Source of the DNA: an uncultured Prevotella sp.
Lineage (GTDB): Bacteria > Bacteroidota > Bacteroidia > Bacteroidales > Bacteroidaceae
Direction of reading: 5' to 3'
Length of the DNA stretch: 5,881 nt
NCBI GenBank assembly: GCA_937877685.1
Contig: CALFGU010000153.1
Location: 1-5,881, forward strand
How positions within the stretch are numbered: position 1 is the first letter of the stretch; each line of letters starts with the position of its first letter. This document shows positions 1-5,752 of this stretch, piece by piece. Under the pieces are notes generated by a model. That model made no database searches. It saw only the letters and a list, made by a program, of their open reading frames with translations, and was not told where the DNA came from. Made by a program: the position numbers and the translations under genes.

Positions 1-209
1 CGGCAGAACACGTCCTTGATGGTACGTGCCATAACGTGGTGGATACCGGGGTGTCCGTTAGCCGAGGGAGGACCTTCGAAGAAAACGTATTCCTTCTGCC
101 CTTCGCGCTCCGACATAGACTTATGGAAGAGGTCCTGCTTGTCCCATTCGGCAAGCACCTCACGATTCACCTCGAAGAGGTTGAGTCCTTGGCGTTCTTG
201 AAATTTCAT
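1..209 (-). CDS. ileS: Isoleucyl-tRNA synthetase, N-terminal fragment
   Basis: Class I aminoacyl-tRNA synthetase that charges tRNA-Ile in the cytoplasm. Only the first 69 codons are present; the gene continues past the left edge. The start is the ATG at 209-207, giving MKFQERQGLNLFEVNREVLA, a typical IleRS opening. The Rossmann-fold entry follows at residues 44-65, with EGPPSANG, the signature region PGIHHV and then ARTIKDVFC. Aligned without gaps to the E. coli stretch GPPYANGSIHIGH, the canonical HxGH corresponds to G55-I56-H57-H58, so positions one and three are swapped. This GxHH form is known in some type 2 IleRS. A Bacteroidetes-type promoter lies about 120 bp upstream, separated from the lysozyme gene by a terminator, so ileS is probably its own transcription unit. 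The family call is firm; the mupirocin phenotype discussed in the findings is inference. Confidence 0.93.
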   Translation of the reverse strand, partial: MKFQERQGLNLFEVNREVLAEWDKQDLFHKSMSEREGQKEYVFFEGPPSANGHPGIHHVMARTIKDVFC

Positions 210-326
210 AGTCAGTATAACCTTCTTTACATTTTGCTTGGCAAACAAGAGAGAATAGCGCTCTGTTGCTCCGCAAAAATAGGAAGTGGATAATTTAGTT
301 TTTAGTTTCTATTTTCTTTTAAGGCG

Positions 327-356
327 CAAATATACAAATTATTATTGAAGCGACAA
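327..356 (-). promoter_or_regulatory. Putative ileS promoter, Bacteroidetes type
   Basis: Read on the minus strand, a TTG (356-354) is followed after 19 nt by TATATTTG (334-327), an exact match to the Bacteroidetes housekeeping -7 box TAnnTTTG at the expected spacing from a -33 TTG. Transcription would start near 320, leaving a leader of about 110 nt before the ileS ATG. I see no T-box-like structure in that leader. The call is by consensus only. Confidence 0.6.
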
Positions 357-419
357 GCGGGGAGGGGAGTTTTTATATAATATGTGGTAAACGGTTGGTG
401 TAACGGTTGTAAATAAAAC

Positions 420-463
420 AACGGACAACAATCCAAGTACGGATGGTAGGATTGTTGTCCGTT
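420..463 (-). terminator. Hairpin terminator after the lysozyme gene
   Basis: A perfect 15-bp inverted repeat has arms at 420-434 and 449-463 around a 14-nt loop. On the minus strand the stem is followed by TGTTTTATTT, a T-rich tail consistent with a rho-independent terminator ending the FKBP-lysozyme transcript. It starts 24 nt beyond the lysozyme stop codon and separates this unit from the ileS promoter. One arm is the inner part of a period-7 word array (separate entry). Confidence 0.7.
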
Positions 464-486
464 ATCAATTGTCTGTTGTCAAGTCC
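449..486 (-). repeat. Period-7 word array after the lysozyme stop
   Basis: Reading the minus strand from the base after the lysozyme stop, the sequence divides into consecutive 7-mers GGACTTG, ACAACAG, ACAATTG, ATAACGG, ACAACAA and then TCC. The units are related but not identical. The inner end forms one arm of the terminator hairpin. There is no coding potential. Similar fixed-period arrays follow pyrF and the ATPase gene with different words. Confidence 0.55.
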
Positions 487-1197
487 TCACTTCAACTCCA
501 GCATTTTGAGATTGCCCCTTGAGGTAAAACGGTTTAGGTCAACGGTGGTGGTAATGCCGTTTAACCTTGCCTTCTGTGTGAATTGCCAAATGAGGTAGGG
601 TGAATTGATTTTGGGCGGCGTATTGCTATAACAAGCTATCCAAAGCGGGTGATGCGGAAGGCGGTTATGGAGGTGCTTGTTGTAGAAATTTTGCCCCGTA
701 TAGATCATCGGTTTCTGACCGTAAACTTTTTCTAAAAGTTTGGACATGAGTGCCACACTATCAGCAAGTTGCTGAGAACTCCAATTCTTGCATTCTTCCA
801 CGTCAATTACGGGCACGAGGTCCTGCTTTTTTGGAGGAACATGACTGACAAAATTGAGAAATTGGAGCCACACACTACTCGTGGTGCGCATAAAGTGATA
901 ACTCCCTACTTTCAACCCACGACGGCGCGCCTGCTTGAGGTTGTGCTCGTATCGAGGGTCTTGATACGTGCCGCCCTCGGTGGCTTTGATGTAAACGAAT
1001 TGAAGGTCTTTGTGACGCGCCACCTTCTTCCAATTTATTTTCCCTTGATGGTGAGAAATGTCAATGCCGTCGCCGTTGCACATGGTGGCAGAGTGACTAC
1101 GGCAAGATGAAACGGCGAAGCAGAGGAGAAGTGAAAAAGTAAAAAGGAGGAAGGAAAAATAACCGTGCGGGCGGAGAGGTTGAGAGGATGTGTGCAT
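487..1197 (-). CDS. GH25 lysozyme (N-acetylmuramidase), probable lipoprotein
   Basis: Probable muramidase that cleaves the MurNAc-GlcNAc bond of peptidoglycan, 236 residues. The N-terminus has an n-region (1-14), a hydrophobic stretch (15-30) and a lipobox VSSC ending at Cys32, so it should be a lipoprotein. No acidic run follows the Cys, so there is no obvious surface-export signal and periplasm-facing attachment is more likely. The GH25 domain covers about 43-230. GIDISHHQG (44-52) carries the first catalytic-site Asp (D46); VPVIDVEE (128-135) carries the D-x-E pair D132/E134, with E134 the expected acid; LIWQF (202-206) and VDLNRF (219-224, D220/N222) are the usual closing motifs. All key acidic residues are present. 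It starts 26 nt after the FKBP stop on the same strand, with an A7 run just before the ATG, so the two are probably cotranscribed. It could serve wall remodelling or competition; the sequence does not decide. Confidence 0.9.
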   Translation of the reverse strand: MHTSSQPLRPHGYFSFLLFTFSLLLCFAVSSCRSHSATMCNGDGIDISHHQGKINWKKVARHKDLQFVYIKATEGGTYQDPRYEHNLKQARRRGLKVGSYHFMRTTSSVWLQFLNFVSHVPPKKQDLVPVIDVEECKNWSSQQLADSVALMSKLLEKVYGQKPMIYTGQNFYNKHLHNRLPHHPLWIACYSNTPPKINSPYLIWQFTQKARLNGITTTVDLNRFTSRGNLKMLELK

Positions 1198-1223
1198 AGG
1201 CGTTTTTTTATTGATAAGAGGGG

Positions 1224-1625
1224 TTATCCAATGCTCAAAAGTTCCACTTCAAAGATAAGCGTAGAACCGCCCGGGATAGGTCCTGATGAGCGCTTGCCAT
1301 AGCCCATTTCGGCGGGGATGTAAATCTCCCACTTATCGCCCGCGTGCATCTTGCTCAAGGCGATTTGCCACCCCTCGATAACCTCATTCAAGCGGAATGC
1401 CTCGGGGTAGCCACGGTCGTAACTATTGTCAAATTCACGCCCGTTCGTAAGCGTGCCGCGATAGTGCACACAAACGATGCTACGCAGGGTGGGGCAGGTG
1501 GTGCCAGTGCCTTCTGTGATAACCTTATAGAGTATGCCTTTAGGGAGCGACTTTACGCCCTCTTCTTGCGCTTTCGCGATGAGAAATTCTTGGTTGGCGC
1601 GGAGGTAATCTTGTTTTTTTGACAT
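1224..1625 (-). CDS. FKBP-type peptidyl-prolyl cis-trans isomerase, cytosolic
   Basis: Catalyses cis-trans isomerisation of X-Pro bonds, aiding folding; 133 residues. A short helical, charged N-terminus (1-27) precedes a single FKBP domain (about 28-132). By alignment to FKBP12 the pocket residues are present: Y55 in VHYRG, F65/D66 in REFDNS, V82-I83 and W86 in EVIEGW, Y109 in EMGYG, and F125 in LIFEVEL. There is no signal peptide or lipobox, so it should act in the cytosol, unlike FkpA/Mip, whose C-terminal half it otherwise resembles. It also lacks their long N-terminal dimerisation region. The start ATG at 1625-1623 is followed by an A7 run in codons 2-4. It is the first gene of a probable two-gene unit with the GH25 lysozyme, and its leader probably begins in the divergent region upstream. 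The family is certain; the specific client is unknown. Confidence 0.92.
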   Translation of the reverse strand: MSKKQDYLRANQEFLIAKAQEEGVKSLPKGILYKVITEGTGTTCPTLRSIVCVHYRGTLTNGREFDNSYDRGYPEAFRLNEVIEGWQIALSKMHAGDKWEIYIPAEMGYGKRSSGPIPGGSTLIFEVELLSIG

Positions 1626-1649
1626 AACGAACGTGGTGTTTTTTTAGAT

Positions 1650-1663
1650 TCAACCGAAGTTGA
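1650..1663 (-). other. cUUCGg tetraloop hairpin in the FKBP leader
   Basis: On the minus strand the sequence TCAAC-TTCG-GTTGA forms a 5-bp stem closed by the very stable C(UUCG)G tetraloop, 24 nt upstream of the FKBP start codon. It is followed by an A-rich rather than U-rich stretch, so it is not a terminator. A role in translation or mRNA stability is inference; chance occurrence is possible. Confidence 0.4.
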
Positions 1664-1695
1664 TTATGAGTGACTTAGGATGACCGAAAAAAGAG

Positions 1696-1736
1696 TTACT
1701 AATAGTTGAAATTCTTAGTAATAGAATTTGAATTCT
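1696..1736. repeat. Clustered small inverted repeats in the divergent intergenic region
   Basis: This AT-rich stretch lies in the 329-bp gene-free region between FKBP and pyrF (1626-1954). TTACTAA (1696-1702) is inverted as TTAGTAA (1715-1721). AGAATT (1723-1728) is inverted as AATTCT (1731-1736) around a 2-nt centre, and AATTCT also occurs at 1710-1715. This could be an operator between divergent genes or simply AT-rich coincidence. I see no small ORF here. The rest of the region holds the promoter-like boxes and hairpins listed separately. Confidence 0.3.
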
Positions 1737-1816
1737 GTTACTTATAGTTTTTCCTAAAAGGGATGTGTTTTGGGTTGTGCGAGAAATAAGTTTTCTTCAC
1801 GTTGTTAAAATTAGCG

Positions 1817-1824
1817 CAAACTTA
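1817..1824 (-). promoter_or_regulatory. Possible -7 box for the FKBP-lysozyme unit
   Basis: Minus-strand TAAGTTTG (1824-1817) fits the Bacteroidetes TAnnTTTG consensus and is followed by CGC, as at the ileS promoter. No TTG is present at the -33 position, so support is partial. If used, the FKBP leader would be about 185 nt and would include the small inverted repeats and the UUCG hairpin. Confidence 0.35.
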
Positions 1825-1859
1825 CGGATTTTTCCACAGATTCTTTCCCTACGCGCAGA

Positions 1860-1875
1860 TATATTTGTACATTTG
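1860..1875 (+). promoter_or_regulatory. Tandem -7 boxes, probable pyrF promoter
   Basis: Two abutting matches to TAnnTTTG occur, TATATTTG (1860-1867) and TACATTTG (1868-1875). Transcription from either would begin around 1873-1882, giving a leader of roughly 75-80 nt before pyrF. There is no clear TTG at the matching -33 positions. The boxes point away from the FKBP box at 1817-1824, 36 bp apart. Confidence 0.45.
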
Positions 1876-1913
1876 CACTCAATATTATAAAAAATAATAA
1901 TGTATAACGACGC

Positions 1914-1935
1914 GTTCACCCCCTTGTGTGTGAAC
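1914..1935 (+). other. Small hairpin in the pyrF leader
   Basis: GTTCAC (1914-1919) pairs with GTGAAC (1930-1935) around a 10-nt loop, 19 nt before the pyrF start. The stem is only 6 bp and lacks a T-tract, so it does not look like an attenuator terminator. It may affect translation initiation, as no Shine-Dalgarno sequence is visible; that is inference. Confidence 0.3.
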
Positions 1936-1954
1936 CGATAAAACTGTATTTGCG

Positions 1955-2782
1955 ATGACTAAGCAACAACTTATTGACAACATCCGTGCGAAGAAGTCTT
2001 TCCTTTGCGTAGGTTTGGACACTGACTTGAAGAAGATGCCCAAGCACCTCTTGGACGCTGAAGACCCTATCTTCGAATTTAACAAGGCGATTATCGACGC
2101 TACCGCTCCCTACACGGTGGCTTACAAGCCCAACTTGGCGTTCTACGAATGCTTTGGTCTTCAGGGTTGGATTGCCTTTGAAAAGACGGTGAATTATATC
2201 AAGCAGAACTACCCCGACCAATTCATCATTGCCGACGCTAAGCGTGGTGATATTGGCAACACTTCAGCGATGTATGCACGTTGCTTCTTCGAAGAAATGG
2301 ATATCGATTCGCTCACCGTGGCGCCTTATATGGGCGAAGACTCTGTAACTCCCTTCCTCCAGTACGAAGGCAAGTGGGTGATTCTCTTGGCGCTCACAAG
2401 CAACAAGGGTTCTCACGACTTCCAACTCATGCAGGACACAGAAGGCGAACGCCTCTTCGAAAAGGTGTTGCGCACGTCTCAGCAATGGGCGAATGACGAA
2501 CAGATGATGTACGTTGTAGGTGCTACGCAGGGCAAACTCTTCGAAGACATCCGTAAGATTGTGCCCAACCACTTCCTCCTCGTCCCCGGTGTAGGTGCAC
2601 AGGGTGGTTCGCTCGAGGATGTGTGCAAGTACGGCATGACCAAGGATTGCGGATTGCTCGTCAACTCAAGTCGTGGCATCATCTATGCCGACACTACCGA
2701 ACGCTTTGCCGAAGTGGCGGGCGAAAAGGCACGCGAACTCCAGCAGGAAATGGCGGCGATTCTGGAGAAAAGTAATTTTTAA
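1955..2782 (+). CDS. pyrF: Orotidine 5'-phosphate decarboxylase (type 2)
   Basis: Converts orotidine 5'-monophosphate to UMP and CO2, the last step of de novo pyrimidine synthesis, in the cytosol. The protein has 275 residues, the length of the longer type 2 family rather than the roughly 230-245 of E. coli-type enzymes. Visible motifs are FLCVGLDTD (16-24), AYKPN with K58 (56-60), and the catalytic signature DAKRGDIGNT (94-103) with D94, K96 and D99. Phosphate-loop elements are PGVGAQGG (211-218) and NSSRGI (237-242, R240). No active-site residue is missing. The ATG at 1955 gives MTKQQLIDNIRAKKSFLCVG, as expected for the family, and no upstream in-frame start extends a conserved sequence. 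No other pyrimidine genes are adjacent. Promoter-like boxes lie 80-95 bp upstream. A period-8 repeat begins immediately at its stop codon. Confidence 0.96.
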   Translation: MTKQQLIDNIRAKKSFLCVGLDTDLKKMPKHLLDAEDPIFEFNKAIIDATAPYTVAYKPNLAFYECFGLQGWIAFEKTVNYIKQNYPDQFIIADAKRGDIGNTSAMYARCFFEEMDIDSLTVAPYMGEDSVTPFLQYEGKWVILLALTSNKGSHDFQLMQDTEGERLFEKVLRTSQQWANDEQMMYVVGATQGKLFEDIRKIVPNHFLLVPGVGAQGGSLEDVCKYGMTKDCGLLVNSSRGIIYADTTERFAEVAGEKARELQQEMAAILEKSNF

Positions 2783-2961
2783 GGTTATAAGGTGATGAGG
2801 TTATAAGGTTTTAAGACCTTGCGGAGTATGTATCCCAATCTTATCCTTAAAAATCTCGTTGCCTTGAAATGTCATATTTGTGGGGTTATAAGGTCGTAAG
2901 TTCTATCTGGTGAGTTTGCCGGATGGTTCCTTAAAACCTTATAACCTCACAACCTTGAACC
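2783..2961 (+). repeat. Long inverted-repeat element between pyrF and the ATPase gene
   Basis: A 20-bp perfect inverted repeat (2796-2815 with 2930-2949) is extended outward, past small internal loops, by 2789-2793 with 2952-2956 and 2783-2786 with 2958-2961. In total 29 bp pair across arms of about 33 nt, around a 114-nt centre. The left arm is an array of 8-nt units, AGGTTATA, AGGTGATG, AGGTTATA, AGGTTTTA (2782-2813). The right arm read on the minus strand shows AGGTTCA, AGGTTGTG, AGGTTATA, AGGTTTTA. A third GGTTATAAGGT lies at 2884-2894. A small competing hairpin, AAGGT with ACCTT (2805-2809 with 2816-2820), would exclude the long stem. There is no coding potential and no convincing promoter; CATATTTG at 2873-2880 is one base off the -7 consensus without a -33. 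It could be a terminator or leader structure or a MITE-like element; no target-site duplication is evident. Confidence 0.7.
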
Positions 2962-2973
2962 TCACTATAATCT

Positions 2974-5658
2974 ATGCAAGAAAAAGAGATTTACAAAGGA
3001 CTCTCTGAAGCCGAAGTGGCGGAGAGTCGCGCTAAGCATGGCGCAAATATTTTGACGCCTCCCGCAAAGGAGTCGCTCTGGGTGAAGTTCCTCGGCAAGT
3101 TTGCCGACCCCCTCATTCGCATTCTGATTGTGGCGGCGGTAGTGTCGGTAGGTATTTCCTTCTACGAATTCTTCGGTCATGAAGGAACGGGTATGGAAGT
3201 GTTCCTCGAACCCATTGGTATCATCGTGGCAATTCTCCTTGCTACAGGACTTTCTTTCTACTTTGAAATGAAGGCCGACAAGGAATTTGAATTACTCAAT
3301 CAGGTGAATGATGACGAACCCGTGCAGGTTATTCGTGGTGGCAACACTACGGAGGTGGCAAAGAAGGACATCGTGGTGGGAGACATCATCGTGCTCTCAA
3401 CGGGTAACGAAGTGCCTGCTGATGCCGAATTGCTTGAAGCGTCGGCAATGGCGCTCAACGAATCAACGCTTACGGGCGAACCCCTTTGCCGAAAGACTAT
3501 CCTCAAGGAGGAATTTGATGAAGAAGCAACCTTCCCCTCTAACCACGTAATGCGTGGCACAACGGTGATGGAAGGTCACGGCGTAGCACGCGTGTTTGCC
3601 GTGGGCGACCATACGGAGAACGGTAAGGTGTTTGTGGCCGCACAGATTGACAATAGCGTGAAGACGCCCCTCAATGAGCAACTCGACGGACTCGCAAATA
3701 AGATTTCAAAAATCAGTTATACCTTTGCGGGCATCATCCTCATCGCACGCCTCGCGGCTTTCCCTTGGAGTGGAGAATTTGACACAATGCTCTTCCTCAG
3801 CCACATGCTCGAAACACTCATGGTGGCGGTGACGCTCGTTGTAGCAGCTGTGCCCGAAGGTCTTCCTATGGCCGTAACGTTGAGTCTCGCTTATAGCATG
3901 CGCCGCATGTTGAAGACCAATAACTTGGTGCGTAAGATGCATGCGTGTGAAACGATGGGGGCTACAACCGTGATTTGTACCGACAAGACGGGTACGCTCA
4001 CGCAAAACCTCATGCAGATTCACGAAACACGCTTCTTCGGTCTTTCTGAAGAACAACGATTGGGCACCGATGAAATGTCGGAAATCATTGCCGAAGGTAT
4101 TGCCGTTAACTCTACCGCAACGCTTGACCTTACGGGTGAAAAGCCCCGTGCACTCGGTAATCCTACGGAAGGCGCACTCATCCTTTGGCTCCGCGCTCAG
4201 GGTGTTGACTTCATGAAGATGCGTTCCGATGCTGAGTACGTTGCCGAATTGCCCTTCTCTACGGAGCGCAAGTATATGGCAACCGTGGTGCATTCTTCAA
4301 AGTTGAACAAGAAGGTGCTTTACGTCAAGGGTGCTCCCGAATATGTCTTTGCTTTGTGTAAGCAGAGTCTTGGCAATGTGACGAAGGAAACGCTTGACGC
4401 CATGCTTCTCAACTATCAGAACCTTGCGATGCGTACGCTTGGTTTCGCTTACCAAGTGTTGGAAGAGGGCGATGCAACCTTTAATGATAAGGTGGTTGAG
4501 GCGAAGAATTTGACCTTCCTCGGTGTCGTAGCGATTGCTGACCCCGTTCGTAGCGATGTTCCCGCCGCCGTAGGCGATTGCTTGAGCGCGGGTATTAACG
4601 TGACTATTGTGACGGGTGACACTCCCGGTACGGCGCGCGAAATTGGTCGCCAAATCGGTATTTGGACGGAAAAGTCAACCGAACGCAACCTCATCACAGG
4701 TCCTGAATTTGCCGAACTCACCGATGCCGAACTCGAAGAGCGCATCCTCGACCTCCGCATTATTGCACGTGCACGTCCCATGGATAAAAAGCGCCTCGTA
4801 GAAACGCTTCAGCGCCTTGGTCAAGTGGTTGCCGTGACGGGTGATGGTACGAACGACGCTCCTGCCCTTAAGGCGGCTCACGTAGGTCTCTCTATGGGTG
4901 ACGGAACAAGCGTTGCTAAGGAAGCCAGTGATATTACGATTGTCGATAATTCATTCGCTAGCATTACGCGTGCCGTGATGTGGGGACGCTCGCTTTATCG
5001 CAATATCCAGCGCTTCATTCTCTTCCAAATGACGGTCACTATGGCGGCATGTTTCATCGTGCTCATCAGTGCCCTTCTCGGTATGGAAACGCCCCTCACC
5101 GTGACGCAGATGCTTTGGGTGAACCTCATCATGGACACCTTTGCGGCTATGGCACTCGCTTCGCTTCCGCCCTCAATGACGGTGATGAAGGATGCACCCC
5201 GCAAGCGCGAAGACTTTATTATTGACAAGGCCATGTGGGCAAATATCCTCTCCGTAGGACTCATCTTTACGGTGCTCATTTTGGGATTGGCTTATGTGAC
5301 AAACACGTACGATATTAAGTCGCTTGCCGACTTGTTGAACCTTTCAGCACTTGCGCCCCAATCAGGCGTTTCGCCTTACGAACGCAGCTTGATGTTCACG
5401 CTCTTCGTGATGTTCCAATTCTGGAATATGTTCAACGCTCGCGCCTACCTCACGGGTGCTTCAGCACTCCACTTCAAGGGTTGCAACTCTTTCGTAAGCA
5501 TCGCCGCCGTTATCGTGCTCGGACAAATTGCCATCGTAACGCTTGGTGGCACAATGTTCAACGTACAGCCCCTCTCTCTTGAAGACTGGCTCATCTGCAT
5601 CCTCGGCACCTCTATTGTGCTTTGGATTGGCGAAATCTTCCGTTTGTTCAAGAAGTAA
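2974..5658 (+). CDS. PMCA-type (P2B) calcium-transporting P-type ATPase
   Basis: ATP-driven export of Ca2+ across the inner membrane; 894 residues, complete. The cation-ATPase N-domain opens the protein (GLSEAEVAESRAKHG, 9-23). Membrane segments are at about 46-67, 78-98, 247-265, 281-305, 675-699, 710-733, 756-777, 803-820, 839-859 and 868-888, ten in all. The actuator loop has TGE at 167-169. M4 carries PEGLP (294-298, E295). The phosphorylation site is DKTGTLT (337-343, D337), nucleotide binding KGAPE (452-456), then TGD (547-549) and the hinge GDGTNDAP (623-630). M6 has VNLIMD with ligands N717 and D721. M5 lacks the SERCA Glu, fitting a single-site PMCA pump, and has T689 where I would expect Asn. 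The protein ends about six residues after M10, so there is no calmodulin-binding tail. M8 FQFWNMFNAR also favours the PMCA class. The start lies 12 nt after the inverted repeat with no Shine-Dalgarno; cotranscription with pyrF is possible. Ion specificity is inferred from the family. Confidence 0.93.
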   Translation: MQEKEIYKGLSEAEVAESRAKHGANILTPPAKESLWVKFLGKFADPLIRILIVAAVVSVGISFYEFFGHEGTGMEVFLEPIGIIVAILLATGLSFYFEMKADKEFELLNQVNDDEPVQVIRGGNTTEVAKKDIVVGDIIVLSTGNEVPADAELLEASAMALNESTLTGEPLCRKTILKEEFDEEATFPSNHVMRGTTVMEGHGVARVFAVGDHTENGKVFVAAQIDNSVKTPLNEQLDGLANKISKISYTFAGIILIARLAAFPWSGEFDTMLFLSHMLETLMVAVTLVVAAVPEGLPMAVTLSLAYSMRRMLKTNNLVRKMHACETMGATTVICTDKTGTLTQNLMQIHETRFFGLSEEQRLGTDEMSEIIAEGIAVNSTATLDLTGEKPRALGNPTEGALILWLRAQGVDFMKMRSDAEYVAELPFSTERKYMATVVHSSKLNKKVLYVKGAPEYVFALCKQSLGNVTKETLDAMLLNYQNLAMRTLGFAYQVLEEGDATFNDKVVEAKNLTFLGVVAIADPVRSDVPAAVGDCLSAGINVTIVTGDTPGTAREIGRQIGIWTEKSTERNLITGPEFAELTDAELEERILDLRIIARARPMDKKRLVETLQRLGQVVAVTGDGTNDAPALKAAHVGLSMGDGTSVAKEASDITIVDNSFASITRAVMWGRSLYRNIQRFILFQMTVTMAACFIVLISALLGMETPLTVTQMLWVNLIMDTFAAMALASLPPSMTVMKDAPRKREDFIIDKAMWANILSVGLIFTVLILGLAYVTNTYDIKSLADLLNLSALAPQSGVSPYERSLMFTLFVMFQFWNMFNARAYLTGASALHFKGCNSFVSIAAVIVLGQIAIVTLGGTMFNVQPLSLEDWLICILGTSIVLWIGEIFRLFKK

Positions 5659-5668
5659 GATTTTGCGA

Positions 5669-5700
5669 AAAGGAGAAATGAGAAAGGAGAAATGAGAAAG
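5669..5700 (+). repeat. Purine-only period-7 tandem repeat after the ATPase stop
   Basis: A 14-bp unit, AAAGGAGAAATGAG, is repeated perfectly at 5669-5682 and 5683-5696 and followed by AAAG. Seen at higher resolution it is a 7-nt period, AAGGAGA alternating with AATGAGA. Apart from the T of each ATG the strand is all purine. It begins ten bases after the ATPase stop codon. Confidence 0.75.
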
Positions 5701-5748
5701 ATGCTGGCGCGCTGATGTCCCGCATGGTTTTCTCCTTTCTCCTTTCTC
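5680..5748. repeat. Purine/pyrimidine inverted repeat in the ATPase 3' region
   Basis: GAGAAAGGAGAAA (5680-5692) is exactly complementary to 5736-5748 across a 43-nt spacer. A second register pairs 5669-5685 with 5729-5745 with one mismatch, because both arms are 7-nt repeats. The pyrimidine arm continues to a T6 run at 5749-5754. On the plus strand the stem plus the T run could act as an extra terminator ahead of the main one. Confidence 0.6.
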
Positions 5749-5752
5749 TTTT

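Noticed and set aside
16..293. Plus-strand open frames at the left edge
   Set aside because: They are antisense to the ileS start and their translations have no recognisable features.
210..326. Possible T-box or amino-acid riboswitch in the ileS leader
   Set aside because: No T-box sequence, specifier loop or antiterminator/terminator pair could be seen, and T-boxes are not typical of this phylum.
1830..1838. TTTTCCACA, a match to the DnaA-box pattern TTWTNCACA
   Set aside because: A single box with no neighbours, no dnaA/dnaN context and no AT-rich unwinding element next to a box cluster; chance is the simplest reading.
1945..1952. TGTATTTG just before pyrF as a -7 box
   Set aside because: It lacks the TA at the first two positions and lies three bases from the start codon, which would leave almost no leader.
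3706..4293. 195-residue open frame antisense to the ATPase gene
   Set aside because: It lies inside a well-supported coding gene, its translation resembles no family, and it has no upstream initiation signals. It follows from the codon bias of the sense gene.
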